23,931 nt of DNA from an uncultured Oscillospiraceae bacterium (GCA_910577525.1 CAJTLI010000033.1:1-23931), one strand, 5' to 3'. Counted from the stretch's first letter, positions 7,392-15,530 are shown. Notes: generated by a model not told the origin, from the letters alone. Made by a program: numbers and translations.

Positions 7392-8720
7392 ATGAAAATT
7401 CAGCTTTCCGATCATTTCACCTATTCTAAACTGCTGCGCTACACCCTGCCCTCCATCGCGATGATGGTGTTTACCTCCATCTACGGCGTGGTGGACGGCT
7501 TTTTTGTGTCCAACTGGGTGGGCAAGACCCCATTCACCGCCGTGAACCTCATCTATCCCGTGCTGATGATTTTGGGCTGCGCGGGCTTCATGTACGGCAC
7601 CGGCGGCGGGGCCCTCATCGCCAAAACCATGGGAGAGGGAGGGCGGGAGAAGGCCAACCGCGTCTTTTCCCTGATTGTCTACGCGGGCATTGTCACCGGC
7701 GCGGTTCTGGGGGCGCTGGGCCTTCTGCTGCTCCGGCCCGCTGCGGCGGCGCTCGGGGCGGAGGGAGAGCTGCTGGAAAACTGCGTACGGTATGGCCGGG
7801 TCATCCTGCCGGCGATCCCCGCCTTTATTCTGCAATTTGAATTTCAATGCCTGTTTGCCACGGCGGAAAAGCCCTCTTTGGGCCTTTATGTGACGGTGGC
7901 GGCGGGATGTACGAATATGGTGCTGGACGCCCTGTTTGTGGCGGTGTTCCGCTGGGGCCTGGAGGGAGCCGCGGCGGCCACCGCCCTGAGCCAGTGTGTG
8001 GGCGGCGTCGTCCCGCTCCTCTATTTTGCCCGTCCCAACTCCAGCCTCCTGAGGCTGGGCAGGACCAGGCTGGACGGGAGAACCCTGCGGAGGACCTGCG
8101 CCAACGGCGCGTCGGAGCTGATGAGCAGCATTTCCGGCTCGCTGGTGAGCATGCTGTACAATGCCCAGCTTCTGCGCTACGCCGGGGAGGACGGCGTGGC
8201 GGCCTACGGGGTTCTGATGTACGTCAGCCTGGTGTTTCAGGCGGTGTTCATCGGCTATTCGGTGGGCACCGCTCCGGCCGTCAGCTACCACTACGGGGCC
8301 CAGAACCACGGGGAGCTGCGGGGCCTGCGCCGGAAAAGCCTGGCCGTCACGGCGGTGTTTGCCGCCGCCATGTTCGCGGCGGCCCAGCTGCTGGGGCGTC
8401 CCCTGTCGCTGCTGTTCGTGGGCTACGACCAGGGGCTGCTGGAGATGACGGCCCACGCCTTCTCTATTTTCTCCTGTTCCTTTCTGTTTTCCGGGTTCTC
8501 CATCTTCGGCTCCTCTTTTTTTACCGCCCTGAACAACGGCCTGGTGTCGGCGGCGATCTCCTTCCTGCGGACCCTGGTGTTCCAGGTGTCGGCGGTGCTG
8601 ATCTTCCCGCTGGTCTGGAAGCTGGACGGCGTCTGGGCGTCCATCGCGGCGGCGGAGGTGATGGCCGTGGCGGTGACGGCGGCGTTTTTGTGGGGGATGC
8701 GGAAAAAATATCAATATTGA
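7392..8720 (+). CDS. MATE-family multidrug/cation exporter
   Basis: The 442-residue membrane protein starts MKIQLSDHFTYSKLLRYTLP and has about 12 hydrophobic segments in two homologous halves, as in MATE transporters. Typical pieces are PSIAMMVFTSIYGVVDGFFVS near the start, the GTGGGALIAKTMGEG loop in the first half, and GYSVGTAPAVSYHYGAQN in the second. The family exports drugs or metabolites in exchange for Na+ or H+. I chose ATG 7392, 7 bases after the MarR stop with GAGGA upstream, so it is translationally linked to its regulator. Substrate is unknown. A strong terminator follows. Confidence 0.92.
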   Translation: MKIQLSDHFTYSKLLRYTLPSIAMMVFTSIYGVVDGFFVSNWVGKTPFTAVNLIYPVLMILGCAGFMYGTGGGALIAKTMGEGGREKANRVFSLIVYAGIVTGAVLGALGLLLLRPAAAALGAEGELLENCVRYGRVILPAIPAFILQFEFQCLFATAEKPSLGLYVTVAAGCTNMVLDALFVAVFRWGLEGAAAATALSQCVGGVVPLLYFARPNSSLLRLGRTRLDGRTLRRTCANGASELMSSISGSLVSMLYNAQLLRYAGEDGVAAYGVLMYVSLVFQAVFIGYSVGTAPAVSYHYGAQNHGELRGLRRKSLAVTAVFAAAMFAAAQLLGRPLSLLFVGYDQGLLEMTAHAFSIFSCSFLFSGFSIFGSSFFTALNNGLVSAAISFLRTLVFQVSAVLIFPLVWKLDGVWASIAAAEVMAVAVTAAFLWGMRKKYQY

Positions 8721-8724
8721 GCAA

Positions 8725-8763
8725 AGTCTGGGCGGCGCTGAAAAGCGCCGCCCAGGCTTTTTG
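8725..8763 (+). terminator. Terminator of the MarR-MATE operon
   Basis: A 15-bp stem (8725-8739 with 8744-8758, one G-T pair) closes a four-base AAAA loop and is followed by TTTTTG. It is a clear intrinsic terminator 4 bases after the MATE stop. Confidence 0.92.
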
Positions 8764-8793
8764 CGGATTTTTTTCTCATTCACAAAAAATCCA

Positions 8794-8822
8794 TAGGCAG
8801 GGAGAAAAAACTGTGATATAAT
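8794..8822 (+). promoter_or_regulatory. Promoter of the lipoprotein gene
   Basis: TATAAT at 8817-8822 is preceded by TGA, which makes an extended -10. TAGGCA at 8794-8799 is a 4-of-6 match to the -35 at 17 bases. The start codon lies about 30 bases after the predicted start of transcription. Confidence 0.6.
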
Positions 8823-8858
8823 ACCCTCTAACTGTATTGCTGTAAGGAGGGGAGCGGG

Positions 8859-10214
8859 ATGAAGCGGCGGTTTTTGCTGGCGGCGCTTGGGGCGGGCCTG
8901 GGGCTGTGCCTGAGCGGATGCAGTTTTCAGCCGGTGGACAATTTGTACGCCCTGCCCGTGCTGCCCCAGGAGTACCGGGACCTCCAGAGCACCATTGAAG
9001 CCACCATGAGCGAGCTGGGGGCGGAGTACGCCACCATCAACTACGGCAGCAACACCTCCACCATCCAGCTGCTGGACATGGACGGGGATGGAGAGCAGGA
9101 GACGGCGGCGGTGTTCCTCCGGGTGACCGCCGCGGAGGAGAAGCCCATGCGGGTATGCCTGTTCCGCCAGGACAGCGACGAGACCTACCGCCAGTACGTG
9201 ATGATCGCCGGAGAGGGGGCCTCCATCAACTCCGTGGCCTACGAGGACCTCACCGGGGACGGCAGCCGGGAGCTCATTGTCAGCTGGCAGCTGGGGGCGG
9301 GGGTGCACCTCCTGTCCGCCTACAATTTTGACCGGAACGGGGCCAATGAGCTGATCACCACAACCTATAACGAGACCTATACCACCGTGGACCTGAATCA
9401 GGACGGCAGCCGGGAGCTCATCATCTTTCAGCAGGACACCACCGGCGAGGGGTACAACGTGGCGGAGTACTACGTCTATCAGGACGGGATGATGGTGCTG
9501 TCCTCCACCGGGGCGCTGTCCGACGGGCTGAGGGACGTGGTCCGGGCGGAGTCCGGTATGCTGTCCGACGGCAGGCCGGGGGTGTATGTCACGCTGGAGA
9601 TGGAAAACGGCTACGTCACCGATGTGCTCACGTTGGATCAGACGGGGCTGGTCAATGTCACCCGGGACGCGGAGAGCGGCGTGAGCCTGGCCACCGGCTG
9701 GTCCAATACGGAGGCCTCCGCCACCGACATCAACAGCGACGGCGTGCTGGAGATCCCGCGGCCCCAGCAGCTCACCCCGCCGGACCCGGAGAACAGCTCC
9801 TCCTTCCAGTATCTGCTCTACTGGCAGCAGATCGATTCCCAGGGAAAGAGCGCCACCAGCGGCATCACTTACCACTCCTTTACAGACGGGTGGTATCTCA
9901 CCCTGCCCAACGGCTGGGATATCAACAACATCACCGTGGCCCGGGACGACGGCCTGGGCGGCCGGGGAGAGCGGGCGGTGGTGTTTTACTACTGGCCCGA
10001 CCGGGAGAAGGAGCCCAAAAAATTTCTCACCGTTTACCGCCTCACCGGCAGCAACCGCACCACTCGCTCCAAGCAGCCGGGCAGGACGGTGCTGGCCAGC
10101 GACAGCGCCGCCATCTACTGCGCCTCCCTGGACACCAGGGTGTGGAACTGCGGCCTGGACGAGGAGGGGCTCGCCCAGCGGTTCCGGCTGATTACCGCGG
10201 CCTGGTCCAGTTAG
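8859..10214 (+). CDS. Surface lipoprotein with repeated DxDxDG-like loops
   Basis: The 451-residue protein begins MKRRFLLAALGAGLGLCLSG and Cys21 follows, a signal peptide with a lipobox (LSGC), so it should be lipid-anchored outside the cell membrane. Five short Asp/Asn-Gly loops are spread through the first 300 residues: DMDGDG (73-78), DLTGDG (130-135), FDRNGANEL (157-165), DLNQDG (178-183) and DINSDG (290-295). Their spacing and following hydrophobic strands resemble the FG-GAP/VCBS or integrin-like beta-propeller repeats that bind Ca2+. No enzyme motif was seen. It is followed on the same strand by a response regulator and histidine kinase, so it may be an extracellular partner of that sensor; this is inference. 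The ATG follows GGAGGGG. Its last codon and stop lie inside the first copy of the 137-bp repeat. Confidence 0.85.
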   Translation: MKRRFLLAALGAGLGLCLSGCSFQPVDNLYALPVLPQEYRDLQSTIEATMSELGAEYATINYGSNTSTIQLLDMDGDGEQETAAVFLRVTAAEEKPMRVCLFRQDSDETYRQYVMIAGEGASINSVAYEDLTGDGSRELIVSWQLGAGVHLLSAYNFDRNGANELITTTYNETYTTVDLNQDGSRELIIFQQDTTGEGYNVAEYYVYQDGMMVLSSTGALSDGLRDVVRAESGMLSDGRPGVYVTLEMENGYVTDVLTLDQTGLVNVTRDAESGVSLATGWSNTEASATDINSDGVLEIPRPQQLTPPDPENSSSFQYLLYWQQIDSQGKSATSGITYHSFTDGWYLTLPNGWDINNITVARDDGLGGRGERAVVFYYWPDREKEPKKFLTVYRLTGSNRTTRSKQPGRTVLASDSAAIYCASLDTRVWNCGLDEEGLAQRFRLITAAWSS

Positions 10215-10483
10215 AGAAGCGCGAGCGCAGGCTGGCCGGACCGGATGGACTGGAGCGAGGACGAGCGCAGGCCCGCTGGGCGGGCCGGAGACCAGTCCGA
10301 GTCGGAGGGAAGCCGGGCCGCAAGCCAGCCCAGCGCGAGCGTGACAGTTAGAGAAGCGCGAGCGCAGGCTGGCCGGACCGGATGGACTGGAGCGAGGACG
10401 AGCGCAGGCCCGCTGGGCGGGCCGGAGACCAGTCCGAGTCGGAGGGAAGCCGGGCCGCAAGCCAGCCCAGCGCGAGCGTGACA
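10208..10483. repeat. 137-bp direct tandem duplication with internal palindromes
   Basis: A 137-bp unit occurs twice head to tail (10208-10344 and from 10345 to about 10483), with no difference that I can see. Each unit folds on itself. In the first copy a hairpin GGCCCGC-TGG-GCGGGCC (10270-10286) sits inside GGACTGG/CCAGTCC arms (10247-10253, 10292-10298), which sit inside GGCTGGC/GCCAGCC arms (10230-10236, 10324-10330). The array fills nearly all of the gene-free space from 10215 to 10545. No gene is supported in it. It resembles a dispersed REP/BIME-type element that was duplicated locally. Confidence 0.9.
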
Positions 10484-10545
10484 ACGCCGAAGTGCAAAGG
10501 CAGGCGGCGGGAACGATGATTTGAGAAAGTGGGGAACAAGTCAAA

Positions 10546-11235
10546 ATGCGCAAGGTATTGGTACTGGAGGACGAGACCAACATCCGCAGCTTTGTGGTCA
10601 TCAACCTGAAGCGGGCGGGCTATGATACCATCGAGGCGGGCACCGGCGAAGAGGCGCTGGCCCTGATACAGCAGAACCCGGACGTGAAGGTGGCCCTGCT
10701 GGACATCATGCTCCCCGGGGAGATGGACGGCTTTGAGGTGTGCCGCCGCATCCGGGCGGGCAATTCCCAGATCGGCATCATCATGCTCACCGCCCGCACC
10801 CAGGAGATGGACAAGGTGAGCGGCCTGATGACGGGGGCGGACGACTACGTGACCAAGCCCTTTTCCCCGGCGGAGCTCACCGCCCGGGTGGACGCCCTGT
10901 TCCGCAGGACGGGGGGCGCGCCCATCCGCGACGTGGACGAGCTCAGCCAGCCTCCTTTCCTGCTCAACACCCGCAACCGCACCCTGGAGAAGGACGGCAA
11001 ACGCATCAAGCTCACCCAGGTGGAGTACTCCATTGTGAAGCTGTTTATGGAAAACCCCGGAAAAGCTCTGGCCCGGGAGGAGATTCTGGAGGCGGTATGG
11101 GGGAAGGAGTACCTGGGGGAGCTGAAAATCGTGGATGTGAATATCCGCCGCCTGCGCATCAAATTAGAGGACGACCCCCAGAACCCGGCGCACATCAGCA
11201 CGGTGTGGGGTTATGGGTACGAGTGGGAGGGATAG
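10546..11235 (+). CDS. OmpR/PhoB-family response regulator
   Basis: The 229-residue protein has a receiver domain at about 1-120 and a winged-helix DNA-binding domain at about 130-228. The receiver shows the acidic pair ED at 8-9, the phosphoacceptor Asp in ALLDIMLPG (Asp50), a Thr in MLTAR, and the invariant Lys in TKPFSP. The effector part has the typical LTQVEYSIVKLFMENPGK, REEILEAVWG and VDVNIRRLRIKLEDD segments and ends VWGYGYEWEG. ATG 10546 has a GGGGA sequence 10 bases upstream. The cognate histidine kinase is the next gene, 223 bases downstream. The gap contains a second copy of this gene's last eight codons and stop. Target genes are unknown; the lipoprotein upstream is one candidate. 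Confidence 0.95.
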   Translation: MRKVLVLEDETNIRSFVVINLKRAGYDTIEAGTGEEALALIQQNPDVKVALLDIMLPGEMDGFEVCRRIRAGNSQIGIIMLTARTQEMDKVSGLMTGADDYVTKPFSPAELTARVDALFRRTGGAPIRDVDELSQPPFLLNTRNRTLEKDGKRIKLTQVEYSIVKLFMENPGKALAREEILEAVWGKEYLGELKIVDVNIRRLRIKLEDDPQNPAHISTVWGYGYEWEG

Positions 11236-11403
11236 GCGGTGCCGCCTTCCTTGCAAACCCGGCCCTGGGGCCCCCGCAAAGCCGCCTTTTGGCTTTGTGG
11301 GGAGAGGAGCTGCAGCGTAGTGAGCGAGCTTTTGCCGCAGGCGAAAGCGAGGGATATGGAGCTTGCAGCGACGAGGGGCTACGGGTACGAGTGGGAAATA
11401 TAG
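11209..11403 (+). repeat. Duplicated 3' end of the response regulator gene around a repeat-like insert
   Basis: The last nine codons of the response regulator (11209-11235, GYGYEWEG and stop) recur at 11377-11403 as GYGYEWEI and stop, 168 bases later. The core GGGTACGAGTGGGA is identical over 14 bases (11215-11228 and 11383-11396); most other differences are synonymous. Upstream of the second copy there is no similarity to the regulator. The intervening DNA has a 12-bp hairpin (11272-11283 with 11291-11302) and internal near-repeats such as GGAGCTGCAGCG and GGAGCTTGCAGCG. I see no gene in it. Confidence 0.75.
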
Positions 11404-11458
11404 CCGGCGGCTTTTGTGAAGGAGAGAGCCTTGGCGGAGAAAAAGGGGGAGGGGCGAA

Positions 11459-12973
11459 ATGGAGCAGGACAACCGAAGAAAGCGCCGCAAGCTCCTGCCC
11501 ATGGCGCCCAAACAGGAGATTCCCGCGGAGGAAAGCGCCGCGGAGCCCCTGTCCCGGGAGAAAAAACGGCCCCGGGGCCGGCTGCGCCGCCGCTGGCTGA
11601 TCAACACCCTGGCCGTCACCCTGGTGGTGGTGTCCATCGCGGTGAGCGCCTTCTCCCTGGCCATGTACAGCTATTACAGCTCCACCATTTTGGCCACCCT
11701 GGAGAGCAAGGCTCAGACCGCTGCCGGGATGTTCCGCAACTACACCGAGACTACCTACCTGTCCACCGCCCGGCAGTTTATCAACCAGTTTGAGGAAAAG
11801 ACCACCATCGAGGTGCAGATTCTCAACGCCGGAAGCCGGGTGCTCATGTCCTCCATGATGGATATATCCGGCGCCTCCACCCACAGCCCCGACGTGGCCG
11901 CCGCCATCAGCGACAAGCGGGTGCGCACCTTTGTGGGCGCCGACCCGGACACCGGGGACAACGTGGTGTCCGCCTCCGCCCCGGTGGTGTACAACAACAC
12001 GGTGGTGGGGGTGGTGCGGATGGTGACATCTCTGAAGCTGGTGCAGGAGCAGATGCTGCGCATTGTGGCCGTCACCTCCGCCCTGGGGCTGGCGATCCTG
12101 CTGGTGATGGGGCTCATCGCCTCCTATTTCATCAAATCGGTGCTGGACCCGGTGATCCGGGTGACGGAGACCGCCAAGCGCATCGCCGCAGGCAGCTACG
12201 GGGTGCAGATGGAGAAGCAGTCCGACGACGAGATGGGCGAGCTGGTGGACAGCATCAACGACATGTCCATGAAGATCGATCAGGCGGAGCGGACCCAGTC
12301 TGAGTTTATCTCCTCGGTGTCCCACGAGCTGCGCACGCCGCTGACGGCCATCAACGGCTGGGCGGAGACCCTATACAGCGGCGAGGTCCGGGATGCCGCC
12401 GATGTGAAAAAAGGTATGGGCATCATTGTGTCCGAGGCCCAGCGCCTCACCCGCATGGTGGAGGAGCTGCTGGAGTTCTCCCGGATGGAGACAGGCCGGT
12501 TCAACCTGTCGGTGGAGCCCATCGATATTTTGGCGGAGCTGGAGGACGCGGTGTACACCTACCGGGAGTTTTTCCGCCGCAAGGGGCTGGAGCTGGACTA
12601 CACCGAGTGCGCGGAGGAACTGCCCATCATCAGCGGCGACCCGGAGCGCCTGCGCCAGGTGTTCTGCAACCTGCTGGACAACGCGGACAAGCATGGCGGC
12701 TCCGGCGGGCGGATTGAGGTGACGGTGGGCCGCGACGGCGGAAATGTGGCCATCCGCATCCGGGACTACGGCCCGGGCGTACCGGAGGAGGAGCTGCCTT
12801 TTATCAAGTACAAGTTCTATAAGGGCTCGTCGAAGGTCCGGGGGTCCGGCATCGGCCTGGCCGTGTGCGACGAGATCGTCAACAGCCACAACGGCACGCT
12901 GGATATTGAAAACGCCCCCGGCGGCGGCTGCGCGGTTACAATCCGGCTGCCGCTGGGACCGGAGAGCGTGTAG
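11459..12973 (+). CDS. Membrane sensor histidine kinase with HAMP domain
   Basis: The 504-residue protein has a long basic cytoplasmic N-tail (1-45), a membrane segment at about 46-69, an extracytoplasmic sensor region of about 130 residues, a second membrane segment at about 201-225, a HAMP domain (about 226-278), and a kinase core. The phosphoacceptor is His289 in SSVSHELRTPLTAING. The ATPase part shows FCNLLDNADKHG (N box), RDYGPGVPEEE (G1) and GSGIGLAVCDEI (G2). GGGGGAGGGG precedes the ATG at 11459. It pairs with the OmpR-type regulator just upstream. Its signal is unknown; the upstream lipoprotein could contribute to sensing. The unusually long basic N-tail could be overestimated, since internal starts exist. 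Confidence 0.94.
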   Translation: MEQDNRRKRRKLLPMAPKQEIPAEESAAEPLSREKKRPRGRLRRRWLINTLAVTLVVVSIAVSAFSLAMYSYYSSTILATLESKAQTAAGMFRNYTETTYLSTARQFINQFEEKTTIEVQILNAGSRVLMSSMMDISGASTHSPDVAAAISDKRVRTFVGADPDTGDNVVSASAPVVYNNTVVGVVRMVTSLKLVQEQMLRIVAVTSALGLAILLVMGLIASYFIKSVLDPVIRVTETAKRIAAGSYGVQMEKQSDDEMGELVDSINDMSMKIDQAERTQSEFISSVSHELRTPLTAINGWAETLYSGEVRDAADVKKGMGIIVSEAQRLTRMVEELLEFSRMETGRFNLSVEPIDILAELEDAVYTYREFFRRKGLELDYTECAEELPIISGDPERLRQVFCNLLDNADKHGGSGGRIEVTVGRDGGNVAIRIRDYGPGVPEEELPFIKYKFYKGSSKVRGSGIGLAVCDEIVNSHNGTLDIENAPGGGCAVTIRLPLGPESV

Positions 12974-13007
12974 ACTGGAATAGCTCGAACGCAAGTTTCA
13001 AAAATAA

Positions 13008-13036
13008 TTGCATTTGGGGGCGGTTTCTGATATACT
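13008..13036 (+). promoter_or_regulatory. Promoter for the DUF1385-led gene cluster
   Basis: TTGCAT (13008-13013) and TATACT (13031-13036) are separated by exactly 17 bases. Transcription should start near 13042-13044. That is the very position of a MITE-like insertion, which therefore forms most of the leader RNA. Confidence 0.7.
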
Positions 13037-13041
13037 GCCCC

Positions 13042-13207
13042 TTAGAGCCTGTTTAACTGCGCTCAAAGCACCGTTTGGGGGCCGTTTTCCGCCATGCTGT
13101 ATTGTGATTTCTTGAAATAAACACAATGATTCCTGCGAAATTCCGCCTCGTCTGGCGGATAAAACCCTCGTCAACTGAGATCTTTTGAAATACGAAACAG
13201 GCTCTTA
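13042..13207. mobile_element. 160-bp MITE-like element with TTA target duplication
   Basis: Perfect 10-bp inverted ends GAGCCTGTTT (13045-13054) and AAACAGGCTC (13195-13204) are flanked on both sides by TTA (13042-13044 and 13205-13207). The element is too short to code for a transposase. A 3-bp TNA-type duplication is a feature of part of the IS5 family, so it may be moved in trans by such an element; this is inference. A minus-strand open frame inside it (with FRSNHNTAWRK-like residues) looks incidental. It lies between the promoter and ribosome binding site of the DUF1385 gene. Confidence 0.8.
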
Positions 13208-13231
13208 AAGCCGGTAAAAGGAGATAGATCA

Positions 13232-14203
13232 ATGGCAAAGCAAGAGGCGAATTCCTGCACGCCCTTCAAAACCACCTGCGGCGGGCAGGCCCTGCTGGAG
13301 GGCATTATGATGCAGGGCCCGGGAAAGCGGGCCATTGTGGTGCGCAGACCCGACGGAGAGCTGGATATCACCGAGGAGGAGGTCAAGCCGAAGAGCGGGC
13401 TGGCTAAGCTGCCCTTTGTCCGGGGGCTGTTCATTTTCTGCGGCTCCATGGTCCACGGGATGAAGGCGCTGATGCACTCCGCCGAGGTGTCCGACAGCGG
13501 GACCGAAGAAGAGGAGGAGCTCACCGGTCTGGACAAGTGGATCAGCGACCATTTCGAGGACGAGAAGGCCACGGCCATCATCATCACCCTGGCGGCGGTT
13601 TTGGGCATCGCCATGTCGGTGGGGCTGTTCATTCTGCTGCCCACCGCCCTGACGGGGCTGGTCGGGATGGCGTGGAAGACCATGCCGCTGTGGGTGCGCT
13701 CGGTGATAGAGGGTGTGCTGAAGGTGGCGATTTTCATGATCTACCTGTTTCTGTGCTCCAAGATGAAGGAGATCCACCGGGTGTTCCAATATCACGGCGC
13801 GGAGCACAAGACGATCTACTGCTATGAGAACGGCCTGGAGCTGACGGTGGAGAATGTGCGCGGGCAGCCCCGGCACCATCCGCGGTGCGGCACCAGCTTC
13901 CTATTTGTGGTCATCGCGGTGTCCATCTTCCTGTCCATTGTGATCTTCACTCCGCTGGAGATTGAAAACACCTTCCTGCGCATGGCGCTGCATCTGCTGA
14001 TGCTGCCGGTTATCGTGGGCGTGACCTACGAATTCAACCGCTATGTTGGGGGCCACGACGGTCTCCTGTGCAGGGCCCTCCGGGCCCCCGGCATGTGGAT
14101 GCAGAACTTCACCACCTTCGAGCCGGACGACTCCATGATCGAGGTGGGGATTGTGGCGCTGAAACGGGTGCTGCCGGAGAAGCAGGGCGCGGACGCGTGG
14201 TGA
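13232..14203 (+). CDS. DUF1385 (YqhQ-type) membrane protein
   Basis: The 323-residue protein starts MAKQEANSCTPFKTTCGGQA and belongs to the DUF1385 family (YqhQ of Bacillus). Characteristic parts are GGQALLEGIMMQGP near the start, and FQYHGAEHKTIYCYENG, HHPRCGTSFLF and YEFNRYVG further on. These have His, Glu and Cys residues that could bind metal. Four hydrophobic segments are visible, at about 112-140, 158-178, 225-243 and 250-268. The role of the family is not firmly established. A ribosome binding site AAAGGAGA lies 7 bases before ATG. The next gene starts within a few bases, so it leads a cluster with prmC. In other Firmicutes this family is also often next to prmC and prfA; no prfA is present here. 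Confidence 0.93.
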   Translation: MAKQEANSCTPFKTTCGGQALLEGIMMQGPGKRAIVVRRPDGELDITEEEVKPKSGLAKLPFVRGLFIFCGSMVHGMKALMHSAEVSDSGTEEEEELTGLDKWISDHFEDEKATAIIITLAAVLGIAMSVGLFILLPTALTGLVGMAWKTMPLWVRSVIEGVLKVAIFMIYLFLCSKMKEIHRVFQYHGAEHKTIYCYENGLELTVENVRGQPRHHPRCGTSFLFVVIAVSIFLSIVIFTPLEIENTFLRMALHLLMLPVIVGVTYEFNRYVGGHDGLLCRALRAPGMWMQNFTTFEPDDSMIEVGIVALKRVLPEKQGADAW

Positions 14204-14208
14204 GCGGG

Positions 14209-14637
14209 ATGGGGTTTTTCAGCAAACTGTTTGGAAAGCGGCCCGCCGCGCCCACGCTGATAGGAGACATTCCGAAGGCGGAAAAGTGGCTGGTGGAGGC
14301 GATGGCCTCCTCCGGGTACGAACTGGACGGAACCATGGGCAGCTTTCGGGAGCTGGACCGCTTTTTTGAAGAGCAGCAGCGGCCCGGGGGCCTGCTGGAC
14401 GGCAGGGTAGGGAACAAGCTGTTCGCCATCGGCTGTTACATGGGACAGGTGATGATCGCCCAGCTGGGCGGGACATGGGAGACCGACGACAGCGATCCCC
14501 TGGGGGAGATCAATATCGCGGTGCGCCTGCCGGACGGCAGCGTCGTATGGCCGGTGCAGCGGGCCATGAAGCGTTTTGAAAACGGTTCGGAGGACAGCCT
14601 GTATGCCTACGGCGCCGTGTTGGGTCAGAGGGATTGA
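14209..14637 (+). CDS. Uncharacterised protein between DUF1385 and prmC
   Basis: A 142-residue soluble protein starts MGFFSKLFGKRPAAPTLIGD at ATG 14209. An alternative GTG at 14200 overlaps the previous stop and would add three residues. Conserved-looking stretches include GSFRELDRFFEEQQ, RVGNKLFAIGCYMGQVMIAQ with GGTWE after it, and AVRLPDGSVVWPVQRAMKRF. The pattern of a helix, then a Gly-rich segment ending in a Trp, loosely recalls DUF3806-type proteins, but I cannot make that assignment with confidence. There is no signal peptide or membrane segment. It is tightly packed in the cluster, so it is cotranscribed with prmC. Confidence 0.85.
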   Translation: MGFFSKLFGKRPAAPTLIGDIPKAEKWLVEAMASSGYELDGTMGSFRELDRFFEEQQRPGGLLDGRVGNKLFAIGCYMGQVMIAQLGGTWETDDSDPLGEINIAVRLPDGSVVWPVQRAMKRFENGSEDSLYAYGAVLGQRD

Positions 14638-14657
14638 ATCAATTTGGGGGTGAGGCC

Positions 14658-15530
14658 ATGCCAGCCACCTACAACGACCTATATCTGGACGCCCGGAAGG
14701 CGCTGAAAGCCGCCGGGGTGGAGCAGGCCCAGCTGGAGGCCCGGGAGCTGCTGTGCTTTGCCTCCGGGAAGGACCGGGGAGAGTTCCTCCGGGACCTGCC
14801 GCTGTACGCCTCCGACGGGGTGGAGAAGCGGTTTCGGAATCTGCTGGACCGCCGCATGAGGGGGGAGCCGGTGGCCTACCTCATCGGCGAGTGGGAATTC
14901 TACGGCCTGACGCTGGAGATCTGCCGGGACGTGCTCATCCCCCGGCCGGATACCGAGACGCTGGTGGAGCAGGGCATTCTGTTTCTCCGGGACCGGCCGG
15001 ACGGGGCGCGGGTGCTGGACCTGTGCGCGGGCAGCGGCTGCGTTGGCCTGGCCCTGGCGGACAACTGCCCCAATACAATGGTGATTCTGGCGGAGTGGAG
15101 CGCGGACGCTCTGCGGGTGTGCCGGCAGAATATTCTGCGCTGCGGGCTGTCCCAGCAGGTCAGCGCCGCCCAGACGGACGCGCTGGAGCCGCCCCCCCGG
15201 ATGCTGCGGGATTTCGACCTGATTGTGTGCAATCCACCCTATATCCCCACCCTGGAGGTGGGGCGGCTGGACGTGTCCGTCCGGGATTACGAGCCCCGTA
15301 TGGCGCTGGACGGGGGGGAGGACGGGCTGAAATTTTACCGGGCTGTCTCCAAAAAGTGGAAACGCGCCCTGAAGCCGGGGGGAAAGCTGATTTTTGAGGT
15401 AGGCTATGACCAGGCTCAGGCGGTGAAAGCTATCATGGCCCAAAACGGCTATCAGGATATCCAGACCACCATGGACCCGGGGATGCATTGGAGGGTCGTC
15501 GAGGGAAACGTAGAGGAGAAATCGGAATGA
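14658..15530 (+). CDS. prmC: Peptide chain release factor N5-glutamine methyltransferase
   Basis: PrmC (HemK) methylates the Gln of the GGQ motif in release factors RF1 and RF2, using S-adenosylmethionine. The 290-residue protein has the N-terminal helical domain (1-80), the IPRPDTE segment (94-100), the SAM-binding DLCAGSGC (121-128), and the catalytic NPPY (192-195) followed by YIPTLE. These are diagnostic. ATG 14658 was chosen because GGGGGTGAGG precedes it; a TTG at 14634 would add eight residues. The C-terminal end overlaps the next start by four bases (ATGA). The substrate gene prfA is not next to it, unlike in many Firmicutes. Confidence 0.95.
   Translation: MPATYNDLYLDARKALKAAGVEQAQLEARELLCFASGKDRGEFLRDLPLYASDGVEKRFRNLLDRRMRGEPVAYLIGEWEFYGLTLEICRDVLIPRPDTETLVEQGILFLRDRPDGARVLDLCAGSGCVGLALADNCPNTMVILAEWSADALRVCRQNILRCGLSQQVSAAQTDALEPPPRMLRDFDLIVCNPPYIPTLEVGRLDVSVRDYEPRMALDGGEDGLKFYRAVSKKWKRALKPGGKLIFEVGYDQAQAVKAIMAQNGYQDIQTTMDPGMHWRVVEGNVEEKSE

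Noticed and set aside
10245..10481. Open frames inside the 137-bp tandem repeat
   Set aside because: They read through both repeat copies with Arg/Gly/Ala-rich translation and no start signal.
10208..10483. CRISPR-like array
   Set aside because: There are only two long adjacent copies, no spacers and no cas genes.
7338..10604. Very long minus-strand open frame (over 1000 codons) across the MATE and lipoprotein genes
   Set aside because: It runs antisense to genes with clear family motifs, and its translation is rich in His, Gly and Pro, as expected for a GC-rich shadow frame.
13053..13238. Minus-strand 61-codon open frame within the MITE-like element
   Set aside because: It has no ribosome binding site and is bounded by the element. 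Similar frames would arise in every copy of such a repeat.
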